Counted from the stretch's first letter, positions 33,873 through 44,004 are shown. The stretch: DNA of 64,000 nucleotides from Halospina sp040196175 (GCF_040196175.1 NZ_JBEFNF010000008.1:1-64000), one strand, 5' to 3'. The notes: a model not told the origin generated them from the letters alone. A program made the numbers and translations.

Positions 33873-35021
33873 ATGGACATTCCGTTCAATCAACCTCCCC
33901 GAACAGGGTTCGAAGAAAAATATATCGCCTCAGCAATTAACGGTGAAAAACTCTCCGGTGATGGCCCGTTCTGCAAAAAATGCCAGAACTGGTTCGAATC
34001 AATCCTTCCAGCCCAAAAAGCGTTGCTAACCCCGTCCTGCACCGCCGCACTGGAGCTGGCCGCCGTCTTGATCGACATACAGCCCGGCGATGAAGTCATC
34101 ATGCCGAGCTACACCTTCGTGAGCACGGCCAATGCCTTCGTGCTCCGTGGTGCAAAGATTGTGTTCGTGGATATACGGCCAGATACCATGAATATCGATG
34201 AAAACCTGATCGAGGAGGCAGTCACCCCTAACACCCGAGCCATTGTGCCTGTGCACTACGCGGGCGTTGCCTGCGAGATGGACACAATCATGGATATTGC
34301 CGGCCACCACAACCTCTATGTCGTTGAAGATGCCGCCCAGGGGATGATGAGCAACTACAAGGGGCGCGCGCTTGGAACCCTTGGCCATCTCGGGGCTTTC
34401 AGCTTCCACGAGACCAAGAACTACACGAGCGGCGGTGAAGGCGGCCTGATGATCATCAACGATGAACGCTTTGCCGAGCGTGCCGAGGTCATTCGTGAGA
34501 AAGGCACCAACCGAAGTCAGTTCTTTCGAGGCATGGTGGATAAGTACCAATGGGTAGATGTCGGAAGCAGTTACCTGCCAAGCGAATTGCAAGCGGCCTA
34601 TCTATGGGCTCAGTTGGAGCATGCGACGCAAATTAATAAAGCGCGCCTGAGTGCTTGGGAATATTACTGGGAAAAGTTACAGCCACTGGCTGATGAGGGG
34701 TGCATTGACTTGGCAGCCATACCAGAAGAGTGTACTCACAATGCCCATATGTTCTACCTTAAAACATCCGGGTTGGAAGATCGCATGGCATTGCTGGATC
34801 ATCTCAAGAACCGAGATATTCTGGCGGTATTCCACTATGTGCCGCTACACACTAGCAAAGCCGGCATGGCATTCGGACGTTTTTATGGTGAAGACAAGTT
34901 CACCACTAAAGAAAGTGAACGACTTGTGAGATTGCCAATGTTTTACGGTATCTCGGAGCTTCAACAAACGCAAGTTATTGAAGGAATTTTATCCTTTTAT
35001 CAGGGAATTCGGAAAATTTAA
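33873..35021 (+). CDS. wecE: dTDP-4-amino-4,6-dideoxygalactose transaminase
   Basis: Protein of 382 aa, strongly similar to E. coli WecE (RffA): LLTPSCTAALELAA, VIMPSYTFVSTANAFVLRGA, VPVHYAGVACEMDTIM, VEDAAQGMMSNYKGRALGT, SFHETKNYTSGGEGG with the PLP lysine, and EKGTNRSQFFRG. It aminates dTDP-4-keto-6-deoxyglucose to dTDP-Fuc4N. It starts 3 bases after the formyltransferase stop. A transferase using this sugar should be nearby; the GT61-type gene next is one candidate. Confidence 0.9.
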   Translation: MDIPFNQPPRTGFEEKYIASAINGEKLSGDGPFCKKCQNWFESILPAQKALLTPSCTAALELAAVLIDIQPGDEVIMPSYTFVSTANAFVLRGAKIVFVDIRPDTMNIDENLIEEAVTPNTRAIVPVHYAGVACEMDTIMDIAGHHNLYVVEDAAQGMMSNYKGRALGTLGHLGAFSFHETKNYTSGGEGGLMIINDERFAERAEVIREKGTNRSQFFRGMVDKYQWVDVGSSYLPSELQAAYLWAQLEHATQINKARLSAWEYYWEKLQPLADEGCIDLAAIPEECTHNAHMFYLKTSGLEDRMALLDHLKNRDILAVFHYVPLHTSKAGMAFGRFYGEDKFTTKESERLVRLPMFYGISELQQTQVIEGILSFYQGIRKI

Positions 35022-35122
35022 AAGTACGAATTAAATGCCAATATTGGTCACACCCATGAAGCGCAATTAAGTGAAAAATCGTTATTTATCTAAATTTCAT
35101 ATTAATGCCCTAAGGTTTTTTG

Positions 35123-36271
35123 ATGAAAAAAATCATAAAAGAATTTTTTAGTTATACGCTTCACAAATTTTCTCAAATTGAAGTGCAGCGTATTAAGCTG
35201 AGGTCAGGTTGGGTCTTTCAGTTAGCCAGTTCTATTTGTATCTATAAAAGAACAATCGTGAACCCGTCAAAGCATCAAGAGTTAACTAATCTTTTGCTGG
35301 AAGGACCTATAAAGCCAGAAGGCATCCCTTCAGTTTGCAAAGTGTTCACGCAAGCCCCTTTGGCTTCAAATAATTATCTATATAAGCTTGATAAAGCTGT
35401 CCTTGTGGGTAATTATCCTCTTATCTATAAGGATGGCCTTTATTTGCGTGAAAGTGTTTTCTTTAGCGAAGAGCATGACCGGTTGGGGTCACAGGTTAGA
35501 AGTAATTTTGTATCGAGATTCAAACATAATCTGTCGCTTAGTCCGAGACCAAAAGACAAAAAGTCAATCAGCAACTGCATGCTTTTATTTTCGAAGTGGA
35601 ACCACTACGGGCATTGGGTGCCTGAACATCTATTGAAGTTAAAGATTCTTTTCGATGCTTTAGGAGAGGATGCTCTGGATGTCTGTCTAATTATAGAGAA
35701 TAACCCGCCTGCCTGGAAAATAAAAATACTTAACGCTTTGGGTTGGGATAGCAAGAAAATCGTTGAATGGGATTCTTGTAGAGAATATGTTGAGGATCTC
35801 TATTGCCCGAGCTACCCTTCTCCAAACTATGATGCTTTTTTATGGCTTAAAAAGAGACTTGCTCAAGGCCTTGATTTAGACGTTAAAAAAAACGCTCGTA
35901 GAAAGCTTTATTTATCTAGGAATAAATTTGGGTCTCGCGGCGTAAAAAATGAAAGTGAATTGATAACGTTTCTGTCTGGTAAGGGGTTTGAGGTTCTTTA
36001 TCCAGAGGAAATGACGCTAGAACATCAGATTTTAGCGTTTTTAGAAGCTGAAGTCGTTGTCGGTCCTCATGGCTCAGCACTTACTAACCTTATTTTTAGC
36101 AATGATATTAAGGTAATTGAATTTTTTGGTGAATTTGTGCCACTTGGTTTTTATTGCTACTCAAAGGTTATGGGGCACAATTATAGCCCATTATTTTGTG
36201 AATCAGGTTGCAACAAAAATGATTACTTAATTGTTGACATAGGTAAACTCAATAGGTTGCTGTCAAGTTGA
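35123..36271 (+). CDS. glycosyltransferase family 61 (DUF563)
   Basis: Protein of 382 aa. The second half has the GT61 pattern: RKLYLSRNKFGSRGVKNE, then FEVLYPEEMTLEHQILAFL, then VVVGPHGSALTNLIF. HYGHWVPEHLLKL in the middle matches the conserved start of the domain. Cytoplasmic, donor and acceptor unknown. Markedly AT-rich compared with its neighbours, so probably acquired separately. It is the last gene before the decayed second leader at 36.3 kb. Confidence 0.75.
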   Translation: MKKIIKEFFSYTLHKFSQIEVQRIKLRSGWVFQLASSICIYKRTIVNPSKHQELTNLLLEGPIKPEGIPSVCKVFTQAPLASNNYLYKLDKAVLVGNYPLIYKDGLYLRESVFFSEEHDRLGSQVRSNFVSRFKHNLSLSPRPKDKKSISNCMLLFSKWNHYGHWVPEHLLKLKILFDALGEDALDVCLIIENNPPAWKIKILNALGWDSKKIVEWDSCREYVEDLYCPSYPSPNYDAFLWLKKRLAQGLDLDVKKNARRKLYLSRNKFGSRGVKNESELITFLSGKGFEVLYPEEMTLEHQILAFLEAEVVVGPHGSALTNLIFSNDIKVIEFFGEFVPLGFYCYSKVMGHNYSPLFCESGCNKNDYLIVDIGKLNRLLSS

Positions 36272-36299
36272 TATAGTTTTCCCAAGCCCCGTTAGAAGA

Positions 36300-36345
36300 G
36301 GGTACGCCACCGATCTGGTAACAGGGTGACACACCCTTAGGCGAA
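36300..36345 (+). promoter_or_regulatory. decayed second JUMPstart/ops
   Basis: The stretch from CCACCGATCTGGTAACAGGG to GGCGAAGGCGTGC repeats the leader at 30.05 kb, but the ops core has three mismatches, so RfaH recruitment is doubtful. It precedes the broken copy of the MarR-type gene. Confidence 0.6.
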
Positions 36346-36368
36346 GGCGTGCGCGAGGAAACCAACCG

Positions 36369-36705
36369 AGGCTCTCAGACGAACAACACTACCAACTGCT
36401 CAAAGCTCTAGAAGACAAACCCAACACCTCCGGCCTCCCCGCGCGAGCTGGCCAGAGAGGTGGGTTATAGCTTGGGCAAAATCAACTACTGCCTCCAGGC
36501 ACTGAAGGGCAAGGGACTGGTTCAAAGCGGAGAACTTTCGCAACAGCACCAACAAGACCGCATACCTGTACAAACTCACGCCCGCCGGCATCAGCGAGAA
36601 AGCCACCATCACCCAGCGCTTTTCTCTCGCAAAAGCTGGAAGAACACGAACAACTGCAGCGTGAGATTGAAACGCTGAAGCAGGCAGTCGCACAGCAGAC
36701 AATAA
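36369..36705 (+). pseudogene. broken duplicate of EPS MarR-type regulator
   Basis: Nucleotide-level copy of 30101-30430. The start codon is AGG instead of ATG, a 7-base insertion lies near 36430, and single-base insertions near 36521 and 36624 break the frame. GYSLGKINYCLQALKGKGLV and the coiled-coil end are still readable. It marks the join between an rml/wec block and an ABC/pse block, each of which apparently once had its own leader. Confidence 0.85.
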
Positions 36706-36794
36706 GTAGCACTCTCCTCGACCTGCAGGAGCGGCTATGGCTGCGATAAAAGCGAAAACATGAAATCTGAAACCCGACAGGTGAGACGAATTAC

Positions 36795-38588
36795 TTGAAA
36801 CCCGCAAACACATTAGAAAAAGTCCTGGCCCTACTCTCCCCCCGGGAACGGCGCCGAGGCGCCCTCGTTATGGGCATGGTCATCATCATGGCCGTACTGG
36901 AAACGATTGGCATCGCCTCAGTCATGCCGTTCCTGTCCGTACTGGGCAACCAGGAAGCCGTGGAAAACACCCCCTACCTCTACGCCACGTACAACTTCTT
37001 CGGCTTCGAATCCACGCAAAGTTTCCTGATGGCCTTGGGCATTGGTGCCTTCTGCGTTTTGCTGTTCAGCGCCGCCTTCAGAATCCTGACTACCTATGCT
37101 ATCAACCACTACACACAGATGCGCCGGCATAGCGTAGGCGAACGCCTGTTAGAAACTTACCTACGCCAGCCCTACGCCTTCTTCCTAAACCGCCACAGCG
37201 GCGACATGGCCAAAAGTATCCTCTCTGAGGTCGACCAACTCACCGGGAACGTCATCAAACCAGGCTTTGACGCCATCGCCTACAGCGTCGTAACGCTGGC
37301 TATCATCAGCTTTCTGATCGTGCAGGATCCCTGGCTGGCACTGGGTGTAGGCATCGTCATCGGCGGCAGCTACGCACTCATCTATGCCATTGTCCAGAAG
37401 CACCTGACCCGCATTGGTAGGGAGCGCGCCACCGCCAACAAAGAGCGTTTCACAGCCGCCGGCGAAGCGCTGGGCGGCATAAAAGACATCAAACTGCTTG
37501 GCCGAGAACACGCCTATCTGACCCGTTTCCGGCCCTCGTCCGCACGCTTTTCCAAACACCAGGCTACCAACGCCACACTCTCTGAAGTCCCCCGCTACTT
37601 CATTGAAGCCATCGGCGTTGGCGGCATCATCGCCCTTGCATTGGTACTGATGGTCCGCAGTGGTGAGTTCGGCCAAACACTCCCCGTCCTTGGGCTCTAT
37701 GCCTTTGCCGGCTACAAGCTGCTTCCCGCGGCCCAGCGTATTTATGGGGGAGTGGCGAAACTCCGCTTCGGCGCGGCCGCCGTGAACGAAATCTATAATG
37801 ACCTACACGAACGCGATGAATTAGCGGAAATCCGCGATCTCCCCAAGGATCGACTGGAAGTCCAGAACACGATCACCCTCGACAACCTAAGCTTCACATA
37901 CCCAGGTTCTGAAATCCCGGCCCTGCAGAACATCAACCTGAACGTTCCAGCTGGTAACGCTATCGGCCTTGTTGGCGGCACAGGCGCCGGCAAAACCACC
38001 CTGGTTGACCTGATCCTCGGCCTGCTTCTCCCTACAAAAGGCCAACTGCAAGTCGACGATATCCCAATCACCGACCAAAATCTGCGCCAGTGGCAAGCTT
38101 CACTGGGCTACGTGCCACAGGACATCTTCCTCGTAGACGCTACCGTTGCCGAGAACATCGCCCTGGGTATCCCGAAAGCCAAAATCGATCATCAAAAAGT
38201 GGAAGAATGTGCTCGCATGGCACAGGTGCATGAATTCATCATCGGCCAGTTGCCACAGCAGTATGAAACGGAGGTGGGCGAGCGCGGCGTCCGCCTCTCA
38301 GGCGGTCAGCGCCAGCGCATTGGCATCGCCCGGGCGCTCTATCATGACCCGGCTATTCTAGTATTCGACGAGGCCACCAGTGCCCTGGACAATGCGACGG
38401 AGAAAGCAGTTATAGATGCCGTGAACGCCCTGAGTCACGACAAGACCATCATCATGATCGCCCACCGGCTTAGCACAGTGGAAAAATGCGACCAAATTGT
38501 TCTTCTGGAACAGGGCACCATCAGCGCAAAAGGCACCTACAACGAACTGCTTCACAACAGCCAGTCCTTTCAACGGATGGCAGTTTAG
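36795..38588 (+). CDS. ABC transporter, fused permease-ATPase, PglK-like lipid-linked glycan flippase
   Basis: Protein of 597 aa. Six transmembrane helices in the first 330 residues precede an ATPase with Walker A (GGTGAGKTT, near 394), Q-loop (YVPQDIF), signature (LSGGQRQR, near 501) and Walker B (ILVFDEATS, near 520). Its length and order match PglK/MsbA-type half transporters. PglK flips undecaprenyl-linked oligosaccharides; in this cluster it may replace Wzx, for which no gene is seen. Start is TTG 36795; AGGTGAG is 10 bases upstream. Confidence 0.85.
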   Translation: MKPANTLEKVLALLSPRERRRGALVMGMVIIMAVLETIGIASVMPFLSVLGNQEAVENTPYLYATYNFFGFESTQSFLMALGIGAFCVLLFSAAFRILTTYAINHYTQMRRHSVGERLLETYLRQPYAFFLNRHSGDMAKSILSEVDQLTGNVIKPGFDAIAYSVVTLAIISFLIVQDPWLALGVGIVIGGSYALIYAIVQKHLTRIGRERATANKERFTAAGEALGGIKDIKLLGREHAYLTRFRPSSARFSKHQATNATLSEVPRYFIEAIGVGGIIALALVLMVRSGEFGQTLPVLGLYAFAGYKLLPAAQRIYGGVAKLRFGAAAVNEIYNDLHERDELAEIRDLPKDRLEVQNTITLDNLSFTYPGSEIPALQNINLNVPAGNAIGLVGGTGAGKTTLVDLILGLLLPTKGQLQVDDIPITDQNLRQWQASLGYVPQDIFLVDATVAENIALGIPKAKIDHQKVEECARMAQVHEFIIGQLPQQYETEVGERGVRLSGGQRQRIGIARALYHDPAILVFDEATSALDNATEKAVIDAVNALSHDKTIIMIAHRLSTVEKCDQIVLLEQGTISAKGTYNELLHNSQSFQRMAV

Positions 38589-38641
38589 TTCCAGTAAAAT
38601 CTTTCCTTATAAATCGTAAATAGACTGAGTTTTCAAAACCC

Positions 38642-39640
38642 ATGTTCAATAATGCATCAATCCTTGTCACCGGTGGCACCGGCTCCTTTGGCCATACCTT
38701 CATCCCGATGCTCCTGGAGCGCTATAATCCTCACCGCGTCATCATCTTCTCCCGCGATGAGATGAAACAGTGGGAAATGGCCAAGAAGTTTGAGCACGAT
38801 TCACGCGTTCGCTTTTTTATCGGCGATGTCAGAGACAGAGCTCGGATCTATCGAGCATTAGACGGTGTCGATTACGTCGTCCATGCAGCAGCTACCAAGA
38901 TCGTCCCCACCGCCGAGTACAACCCCTTTGAGTGCGTCAAAACTAATGTCCATGGTGCTATGAACCTTATCGATGCCTGTATCGATAAGGGCGTCAAAAG
39001 GGTTGTAGCACTATCCACCGATAAAGCCAGCAACCCTGTAAATCTTTATGGAGCCACCAAGCTAACCTCGGACAAACTTTTTGTCGCCGGAAATTCCTAC
39101 GCAGGCGGTCATGACACACGTTTTTCAGTCGTGCGCTACGGCAATGTCATGGGCTCACGCGGCTCGGTCATTCCCTTTTTTGTTTCAATACGAGACCGGG
39201 GCAAGCTCCCGATCACTGATCCACGGATGACGCGCTTTATGATCTCACTTGAACAGGGTGTTGAGCTGGTCTGGCATGCGTTTGAGGACATGGAAGGTGG
39301 CGAAATCTACGTGAAAAAGATTCCTTCCATGAAAGTCACGGATCTGGCCAAAGTTATCGCCCCCCACGCCGAGCAGGAAGTAGTTGGCATTCGTCCTGGC
39401 GAAAAACTGCACGAGCAGATGATCGGGGCAGAAGACGCCTATTACACCTATGAATACTCGGAGCACTACAAAATCCTTCCCGCCATTAACAGCTGGGACC
39501 AAGACGCCAACCGGATAAAGGATGGCACCAAAGTGCCGGAAGGCTTTGTCTATTCCAGTGATAACAACGACGACTGGATGAGCGAAGACGAACTCCGGCG
39601 CTGGGTTGATTCAAACTGGGAAAAGATTGGAGCCATCTGA
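38642..39640 (+). CDS. pseB: UDP-GlcNAc 4,6-dehydratase (inverting), pseudaminic acid pathway
   Basis: Protein of 332 aa. Soluble SDR: VTGGTGSFGHTF, FSRDEMKQWEMAKKF (typical of PseB), HAAATKIVPTAEYNPFE, LSTDKASNPVNLYGATKLTSDKLF with the catalytic TDK and YxxxK, and GEKLHEQM. It converts UDP-GlcNAc to UDP-4-keto-6-deoxy-AltNAc, the first Pse step. The next gene starts directly after its stop. Confidence 0.93.
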   Translation: MFNNASILVTGGTGSFGHTFIPMLLERYNPHRVIIFSRDEMKQWEMAKKFEHDSRVRFFIGDVRDRARIYRALDGVDYVVHAAATKIVPTAEYNPFECVKTNVHGAMNLIDACIDKGVKRVVALSTDKASNPVNLYGATKLTSDKLFVAGNSYAGGHDTRFSVVRYGNVMGSRGSVIPFFVSIRDRGKLPITDPRMTRFMISLEQGVELVWHAFEDMEGGEIYVKKIPSMKVTDLAKVIAPHAEQEVVGIRPGEKLHEQMIGAEDAYYTYEYSEHYKILPAINSWDQDANRIKDGTKVPEGFVYSSDNNDDWMSEDELRRWVDSNWEKIGAI

Positions 39641-40798
39641 ATGATTCCTTACGGCAAGCAGGACATTCAGCAGGCGGACATTGACGCCGTTCGTGATGTG
39701 CTGGAATCAGACTTCCTCACCCAGGGTCCGGTTATCCAACGTTTTGAGCAGGCCGTCGCACAGAAAGTAGGGGCAAATCATGGCTTAGCCACTAACAGTG
39801 CCACCTCCGCCCTGCACCTCGCCTGTCTTGCCCTGGGGTTGGGTCAAGGAGACTGGCTGTGGACGACCCCTATCACCTTCGTTGCCTCCGCCAACTGCGG
39901 TGTATACTGCGGGGCCAACATCGATTTCGTGGACATCGATCCCCACACCTATAACCTCAGCCCCGCAGCGCTGGAGAAAAAGCTGCAAATCGCTGAGAAG
40001 GAGCGGCGGTTACCCAAAGTGGTGGTTCCGGTTCATTTATGTGGCCAATCCTGCGATATGGAGGCGATCCACGCCCTGAGCCAGCGTTATGGCTTCTTCA
40101 TCATAGAGGACGCTTCTCATGCCATTGGCGGCCACTACAAAGGCGAACCCGTTGGCTGCGGGCGATACAGCGACATCACCGTTTTCAGCTTCCACCCGGT
40201 CAAGATCATCACCACTGGCGAAGGGGGCTTGGCCATCACGAATAATACGGATCTCGCACAGCATATGGAGCGGCTCCGCTCCCACGGCATTACCCGTGAT
40301 CCGAACCTGATGACCCATGATCCCGACGGCCCCTGGTACTACCAGCAAATTGAGCTGGGCTTCAACTACCGCATGACAGAGCTGCAGGCAGCACTAGGGC
40401 TCAGCCAGCTGGACCGGCTGGATGCCTATGTAGCCAGTCGGAAAGAGCGAGCCGAATGGTATAACCATGGACTGGCTTCGCTTCCCCTGACGCGCCCCCA
40501 TCAACATCCGGCGAGCGACTCAGCCTGGCACCTCTATGTTATTCGGCTGAACCAGGAGCTTACTCCCAAACGCCGCCAAATTTTCGAAGGATTGCGTGAG
40601 GCAGGCATTGGCGTGAACCTGCATTACATCCCGGTTCATACCCAGCCTTACTTTCAGACCATGGGCTTTGAAGAAGGCCAGTTCCCAGAGGCGGAACGTT
40701 ATTATGCTGAAGCTATTAGCCTACCGTTATTTCCGACCATGGAAGACACCTCGCATAACCATGTGGTCTCAACCCTGAAGAGGCTTCTTTCTCAATGA
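39641..40798 (+). CDS. pseC: UDP-4-amino-4,6-dideoxy-AltNAc transaminase
   Basis: Protein of 385 aa, DegT/DnrJ/EryC1 family. IPYGKQDIQQADIDAV at the start and FLTQGPVIQRFEQAV are typical of PseC; PLP-binding region VEDASHAIGG-like (IIEDASHAIGGHYKG) and SFHPVKIITTGEGG with the PLP lysine. It performs the second Pse step. It overlaps the next gene by 4 bases. Confidence 0.92.
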   Translation: MIPYGKQDIQQADIDAVRDVLESDFLTQGPVIQRFEQAVAQKVGANHGLATNSATSALHLACLALGLGQGDWLWTTPITFVASANCGVYCGANIDFVDIDPHTYNLSPAALEKKLQIAEKERRLPKVVVPVHLCGQSCDMEAIHALSQRYGFFIIEDASHAIGGHYKGEPVGCGRYSDITVFSFHPVKIITTGEGGLAITNNTDLAQHMERLRSHGITRDPNLMTHDPDGPWYYQQIELGFNYRMTELQAALGLSQLDRLDAYVASRKERAEWYNHGLASLPLTRPHQHPASDSAWHLYVIRLNQELTPKRRQIFEGLREAGIGVNLHYIPVHTQPYFQTMGFEEGQFPEAERYYAEAISLPLFPTMEDTSHNHVVSTLKRLLSQ

Positions 40799-41655
40799 AG
40801 CTCGCTTTAGGCACAGCTCAGTTTGGCCTCGATTACGGAATAGCGAATAAGGAAGGCCAAATTTCTTCGTCAGAGGCTAAGAAGATTCTTCAAAGAGCAA
40901 AAAATTCCGGCATAAACATGCTCGATACTGCCGCAGTTTACGGGACAAGTGAGCGAGTGCTGGGTCAGGCCGGAGTGGAAGAGTTCGAGATTGTAACCAA
41001 GTTGCCGCCTGTACCATCGCATGCAAATGATATCAGTGGCTGGGTCGAAGAAACTATCGCGCAGTCCTTACAGAACCTGGGGGTATCAACAGTATACGCG
41101 GTGCTTCTGCACCGCCCCCTTCAGCTTATGGATAGCGGGGGCGAGGAACTATATTCGGTCCTGCAAGACCTTAGGGCAAAAGGGTGGTTCCAGAAATTCG
41201 GGTTATCTGTTTACGAACCATCAGAACTGGAACTCATTCTTCCCCATTTCCGAGTGGACCTGATTCAAGCACCACTTAACCTCATCGACAGACGCTTGAT
41301 CTCCTCCGGATGGCTGCAACACCTTTCGGACAATGGCATCGAGGTTCATGCTAGATCCGCATTTCTCCAGGGCGCCTTACTGATGCAGCCCAAAGAAAGG
41401 CCGCAATATTTTAAGGCATGGTCAGACTCCTTTGATCACTATGATCAATGGCTCAAAACTGAAAAACTATCACCACTGGAGGCATGCTTGGGATTCGCAT
41501 ACCACAGCCCCGTTGACAGGGTCATCGTTGGCGTAGATTCATCGGCTCAACTTGAAGCAATCGTTAAAGCAATTCCTGACCGCCCTCTAACGCCCCCCAA
41601 AGAGCTTGAATCTTCAGAACCCAATTTGATCAACCCTGGAAACTGGAACCTATGA
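40795..41655 (+). CDS. aldo/keto reductase
   Basis: Protein of 286 aa: LGTAQFGLDYGIAN at the start, NMLDTAAVYGTSERVLG with the catalytic Asp and Tyr, VYAVLLHRP with the His, and VIVGVDSS near the NADPH-binding end. Not part of the six-enzyme Pse pathway. With the two oxidoreductases that follow (coupled by ATGA overlaps), it may modify a precursor or side chain of the nonulosonic acid; the substrate is unknown. Confidence 0.82.
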   Translation: MKLALGTAQFGLDYGIANKEGQISSSEAKKILQRAKNSGINMLDTAAVYGTSERVLGQAGVEEFEIVTKLPPVPSHANDISGWVEETIAQSLQNLGVSTVYAVLLHRPLQLMDSGGEELYSVLQDLRAKGWFQKFGLSVYEPSELELILPHFRVDLIQAPLNLIDRRLISSGWLQHLSDNGIEVHARSAFLQGALLMQPKERPQYFKAWSDSFDHYDQWLKTEKLSPLEACLGFAYHSPVDRVIVGVDSSAQLEAIVKAIPDRPLTPPKELESSEPNLINPGNWNL

Positions 41656-42554
41656 CACTGCGACTTGGCGTAATCGGCCTGTCTGAGGGGAATGGCCACC
41701 CATACTCCTGGGCGGCGATCTTCAATGGCTACGATAAGGAGGCGATGGAGAACTGCGGCTTTCCTGTGATACCTCGTTATCTTAAGAAACAGGAGTGGCC
41801 TGAAATTCAGGTCAAAGGCGCTGAGGTTAATGCGGTCTGGAGCCAGGACCCTAAAATATCCAAACACATTGCAAAAGCAGCCCGAATACCCAACGTATGT
41901 CGCAGATTGGAAGACCTACACAGCTTGTGTGATGCAATTCTTCTTGCGCGTGACGATGCGGAACACCACATAGAGCATGCCATAACCTTTCTGGATGCTG
42001 GCATGCCGGTTTATATAGACAAACCTGTTGCCCTGTCGCTAGAGGCGCTTGAAAAGCTTTATAAACACGAAAGGTACCCGGGACAGATTTTTACATGCTC
42101 CGCTTTAAGCTACAGCAACGATTTACAGCTGACCCCGGCAGACAGAGAAAAGATCGGAGAGATTCGGCAAATTACCGCCTTTACTCCAAAAAGTTGGGCG
42201 AAATACAGCATGCACATCATTGAGCCTGTTCTCGGTTATCTTAACTCCGATGATAGTCCGACCAGCTTTCAGGTCAGCAAACGGCGAAAGCCCGACGATG
42301 GCGCTAGAAGCCTGATCGTCAACTGGAGTAGCGGCGTGCAAACAAGCTTTCATGCGACTGGGAAGGCATCAAGCCCATTGAGCCTTCGTCTCCACGGCAC
42401 CGAAAGCTGGACAGATCTGACCTTTCAGAACTCATTCTCAGCCTTCCGGTCAGCACTACTGGATTTTGTCGAGGGAATTGCGGCGGGGGACACCCGATCT
42501 CCGAAAAGCCATAACCAACGTACGGTCCAGCTCGTTGAAGCAGGTATGCAATGA
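41652..42554 (+). CDS. Gfo/Idh/MocA-family oxidoreductase
   Basis: Protein of 300 aa. Divergent N-terminal Rossmann fold (LRLGVIGLSEGNGHPYSW), then DAILLARDDAEHHIEHAITFLDAGMPVYIDKPVALS, the typical EKP-like region (here DKPV) of the family. The C-terminal part is a beta-sheet domain. NAD(P)-dependent sugar dehydrogenase by family; substrate unknown. Overlaps its neighbours on both sides by 4 bases. Confidence 0.75.
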   Translation: MTLRLGVIGLSEGNGHPYSWAAIFNGYDKEAMENCGFPVIPRYLKKQEWPEIQVKGAEVNAVWSQDPKISKHIAKAARIPNVCRRLEDLHSLCDAILLARDDAEHHIEHAITFLDAGMPVYIDKPVALSLEALEKLYKHERYPGQIFTCSALSYSNDLQLTPADREKIGEIRQITAFTPKSWAKYSMHIIEPVLGYLNSDDSPTSFQVSKRRKPDDGARSLIVNWSSGVQTSFHATGKASSPLSLRLHGTESWTDLTFQNSFSAFRSALLDFVEGIAAGDTRSPKSHNQRTVQLVEAGMQ

Positions 42555-43312
42555 CTAAAGAATCCATTCTCATTACAGGTGGAACGGGCAAGCTCGGAAA
42601 GCGCCTCGTTCAACATTTCGTCGATTACGGCTGGCACGTCATCTTTACTTCGACCTCGAAAGAACGTGCAGAGGCAATGGAACGCGAGTTTCCGCAATCA
42701 GCTGATAAGGTAACCGGCCTTGCGTGTGACCTGACCGATGAAATAAGCATTGACAAGTTTCTGACCACCCTGAATGCCAGGGGGTTACGGATTAATCATC
42801 TCGTCAACAATGCACGCAGCCTGGCATCAGCTGCCCAGAATGAAGACGGAACCACGTCCCGTTCGAATTTCATGAATGAGTACCTCATGGATGTTGTCGC
42901 ACCATACGAACTCTCCATCGCACTCTGGAAAGAGCAACCTGAAGACCTTAAAACAATCACAAATATAAGCTCACAATACGGAATTGTGGCATCGAATCGC
43001 GCACTTTACGGTAACTCAAATAAGCTTTCTCCGATTCAGTACAACGTCGCTAAAGCCGCACTGAACCATCTGACCAGGGAATTAGCAGTGCGATTTGCAC
43101 CTGAAGGGATTCGCGTTAACGCTGTTGCTTATGGTGGAGTTGAGGGCCGCGTCGATCCGAGTTTCATGGACCGTTACTCCAGCTTGGCACCAAACGGTCG
43201 AATGCTGACGGAAGACGAAATCCCTGGCCCCGTAGCCTTTCTTGTGTCTCAGCAGAGCAGTTCAATGACAGGGCAAGTTATACAAGCGGATGGTGGATGG
43301 ACAATCTGGTGA
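42551..43312 (+). CDS. short-chain dehydrogenase/reductase (PtmA-like position)
   Basis: Protein of 253 aa. Classical SDR: ILITGGTGKLGKRLV (NAD(P) binding), NNARS, NISSQYGIV with the Ser, YNVAKAALNHL with the Tyr and Lys, ending QVIQADGGWTIW. It overlaps pseF by 16 bases; an SDR next to a CMP-nonulosonate synthetase recalls ptmA-ptmB of Campylobacter. Substrate unknown. Confidence 0.82.
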   Translation: MTKESILITGGTGKLGKRLVQHFVDYGWHVIFTSTSKERAEAMEREFPQSADKVTGLACDLTDEISIDKFLTTLNARGLRINHLVNNARSLASAAQNEDGTTSRSNFMNEYLMDVVAPYELSIALWKEQPEDLKTITNISSQYGIVASNRALYGNSNKLSPIQYNVAKAALNHLTRELAVRFAPEGIRVNAVAYGGVEGRVDPSFMDRYSSLAPNGRMLTEDEIPGPVAFLVSQQSSSMTGQVIQADGGWTIW

Positions 43313-44004
43313 ATAAACGAATCGCAATCATACCCGCTCGAGGCGGTTCCAAGCGCATTCCCAGAAAAAACATCATTAATTTTCTTGGCAAGCCAATGAT
43401 TGCTTGGACCATCGAAGCTGCCCGGGAGTCAGGTTGTTTTGACCGTATTCTGGTCTCTACCGATGACCCAGAAACTGCTGAAACAGCTCAAGAGTTTGGA
43501 GCCGAAGCTCCTTTTTTGCGGGAAAATAACGCGGATGACCACAGCCCGGTCAGTGAAGCAACATGGCATGCGCTAAACCAGGCCATGTCCTATTGGGGAG
43601 AAAGCTACAATATAGTCGTCCAACTGATGGCTAACTGTCCTTTACGTGATTCTGAAGACATCAAGAATTGCGTAAAGGCATTTGACACTCAGAAGCGCAC
43701 CTTTCAGATCAGTTGCTTTCGTTTTGGCTGGATGAATCCATGGTGGGCGACAAAACTCGACGGGGAAGGACGTCCCACACAGCTGTTTCCAGAGGCCGCA
43801 GTTCAACGATCTCAAGACTTGCCAGACCTTTTCTGCCCGACTGGCGCAGTCTGGATAGCACAAGCGAAGCAATTTCTGGAATCAAAAACTTTCTACGGAG
43901 AAGACAATAGGTTTGAGCCGCTTTCCTGGAAAAGCGCCATAGATATCGACGATCAGGATGATCTTGAATTCGCCTTAGCGGTTGCTCAGCACCATGAAAC
44001 TTAA
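43297..44004 (+). CDS. pseF: CMP-pseudaminic acid synthetase
   Basis: Protein of 235 aa, cytidylyltransferase of the NeuA/PseF family: IAIIPARGGSKRIPRKNI (CTP-binding), FLGKPMIAWTIEAARESG, LVSTDDPETAETAQEFGAE, SWKSAIDIDDQDDLEFA. It activates the nonulosonic acid as its CMP form, the last cytoplasmic step before transfer. Length and motifs fit PseF. Stop overlaps the start of the deacetylase gene. Confidence 0.88.
   Translation: MDNLVNKRIAIIPARGGSKRIPRKNIINFLGKPMIAWTIEAARESGCFDRILVSTDDPETAETAQEFGAEAPFLRENNADDHSPVSEATWHALNQAMSYWGESYNIVVQLMANCPLRDSEDIKNCVKAFDTQKRTFQISCFRFGWMNPWWATKLDGEGRPTQLFPEAAVQRSQDLPDLFCPTGAVWIAQAKQFLESKTFYGEDNRFEPLSWKSAIDIDDQDDLEFALAVAQHHET

Noticed and set aside
33985..34010. 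TTCGAATC resembling a tRNA T-arm
   Set aside because: It lies inside the wecE coding frame with no matching acceptor stem.
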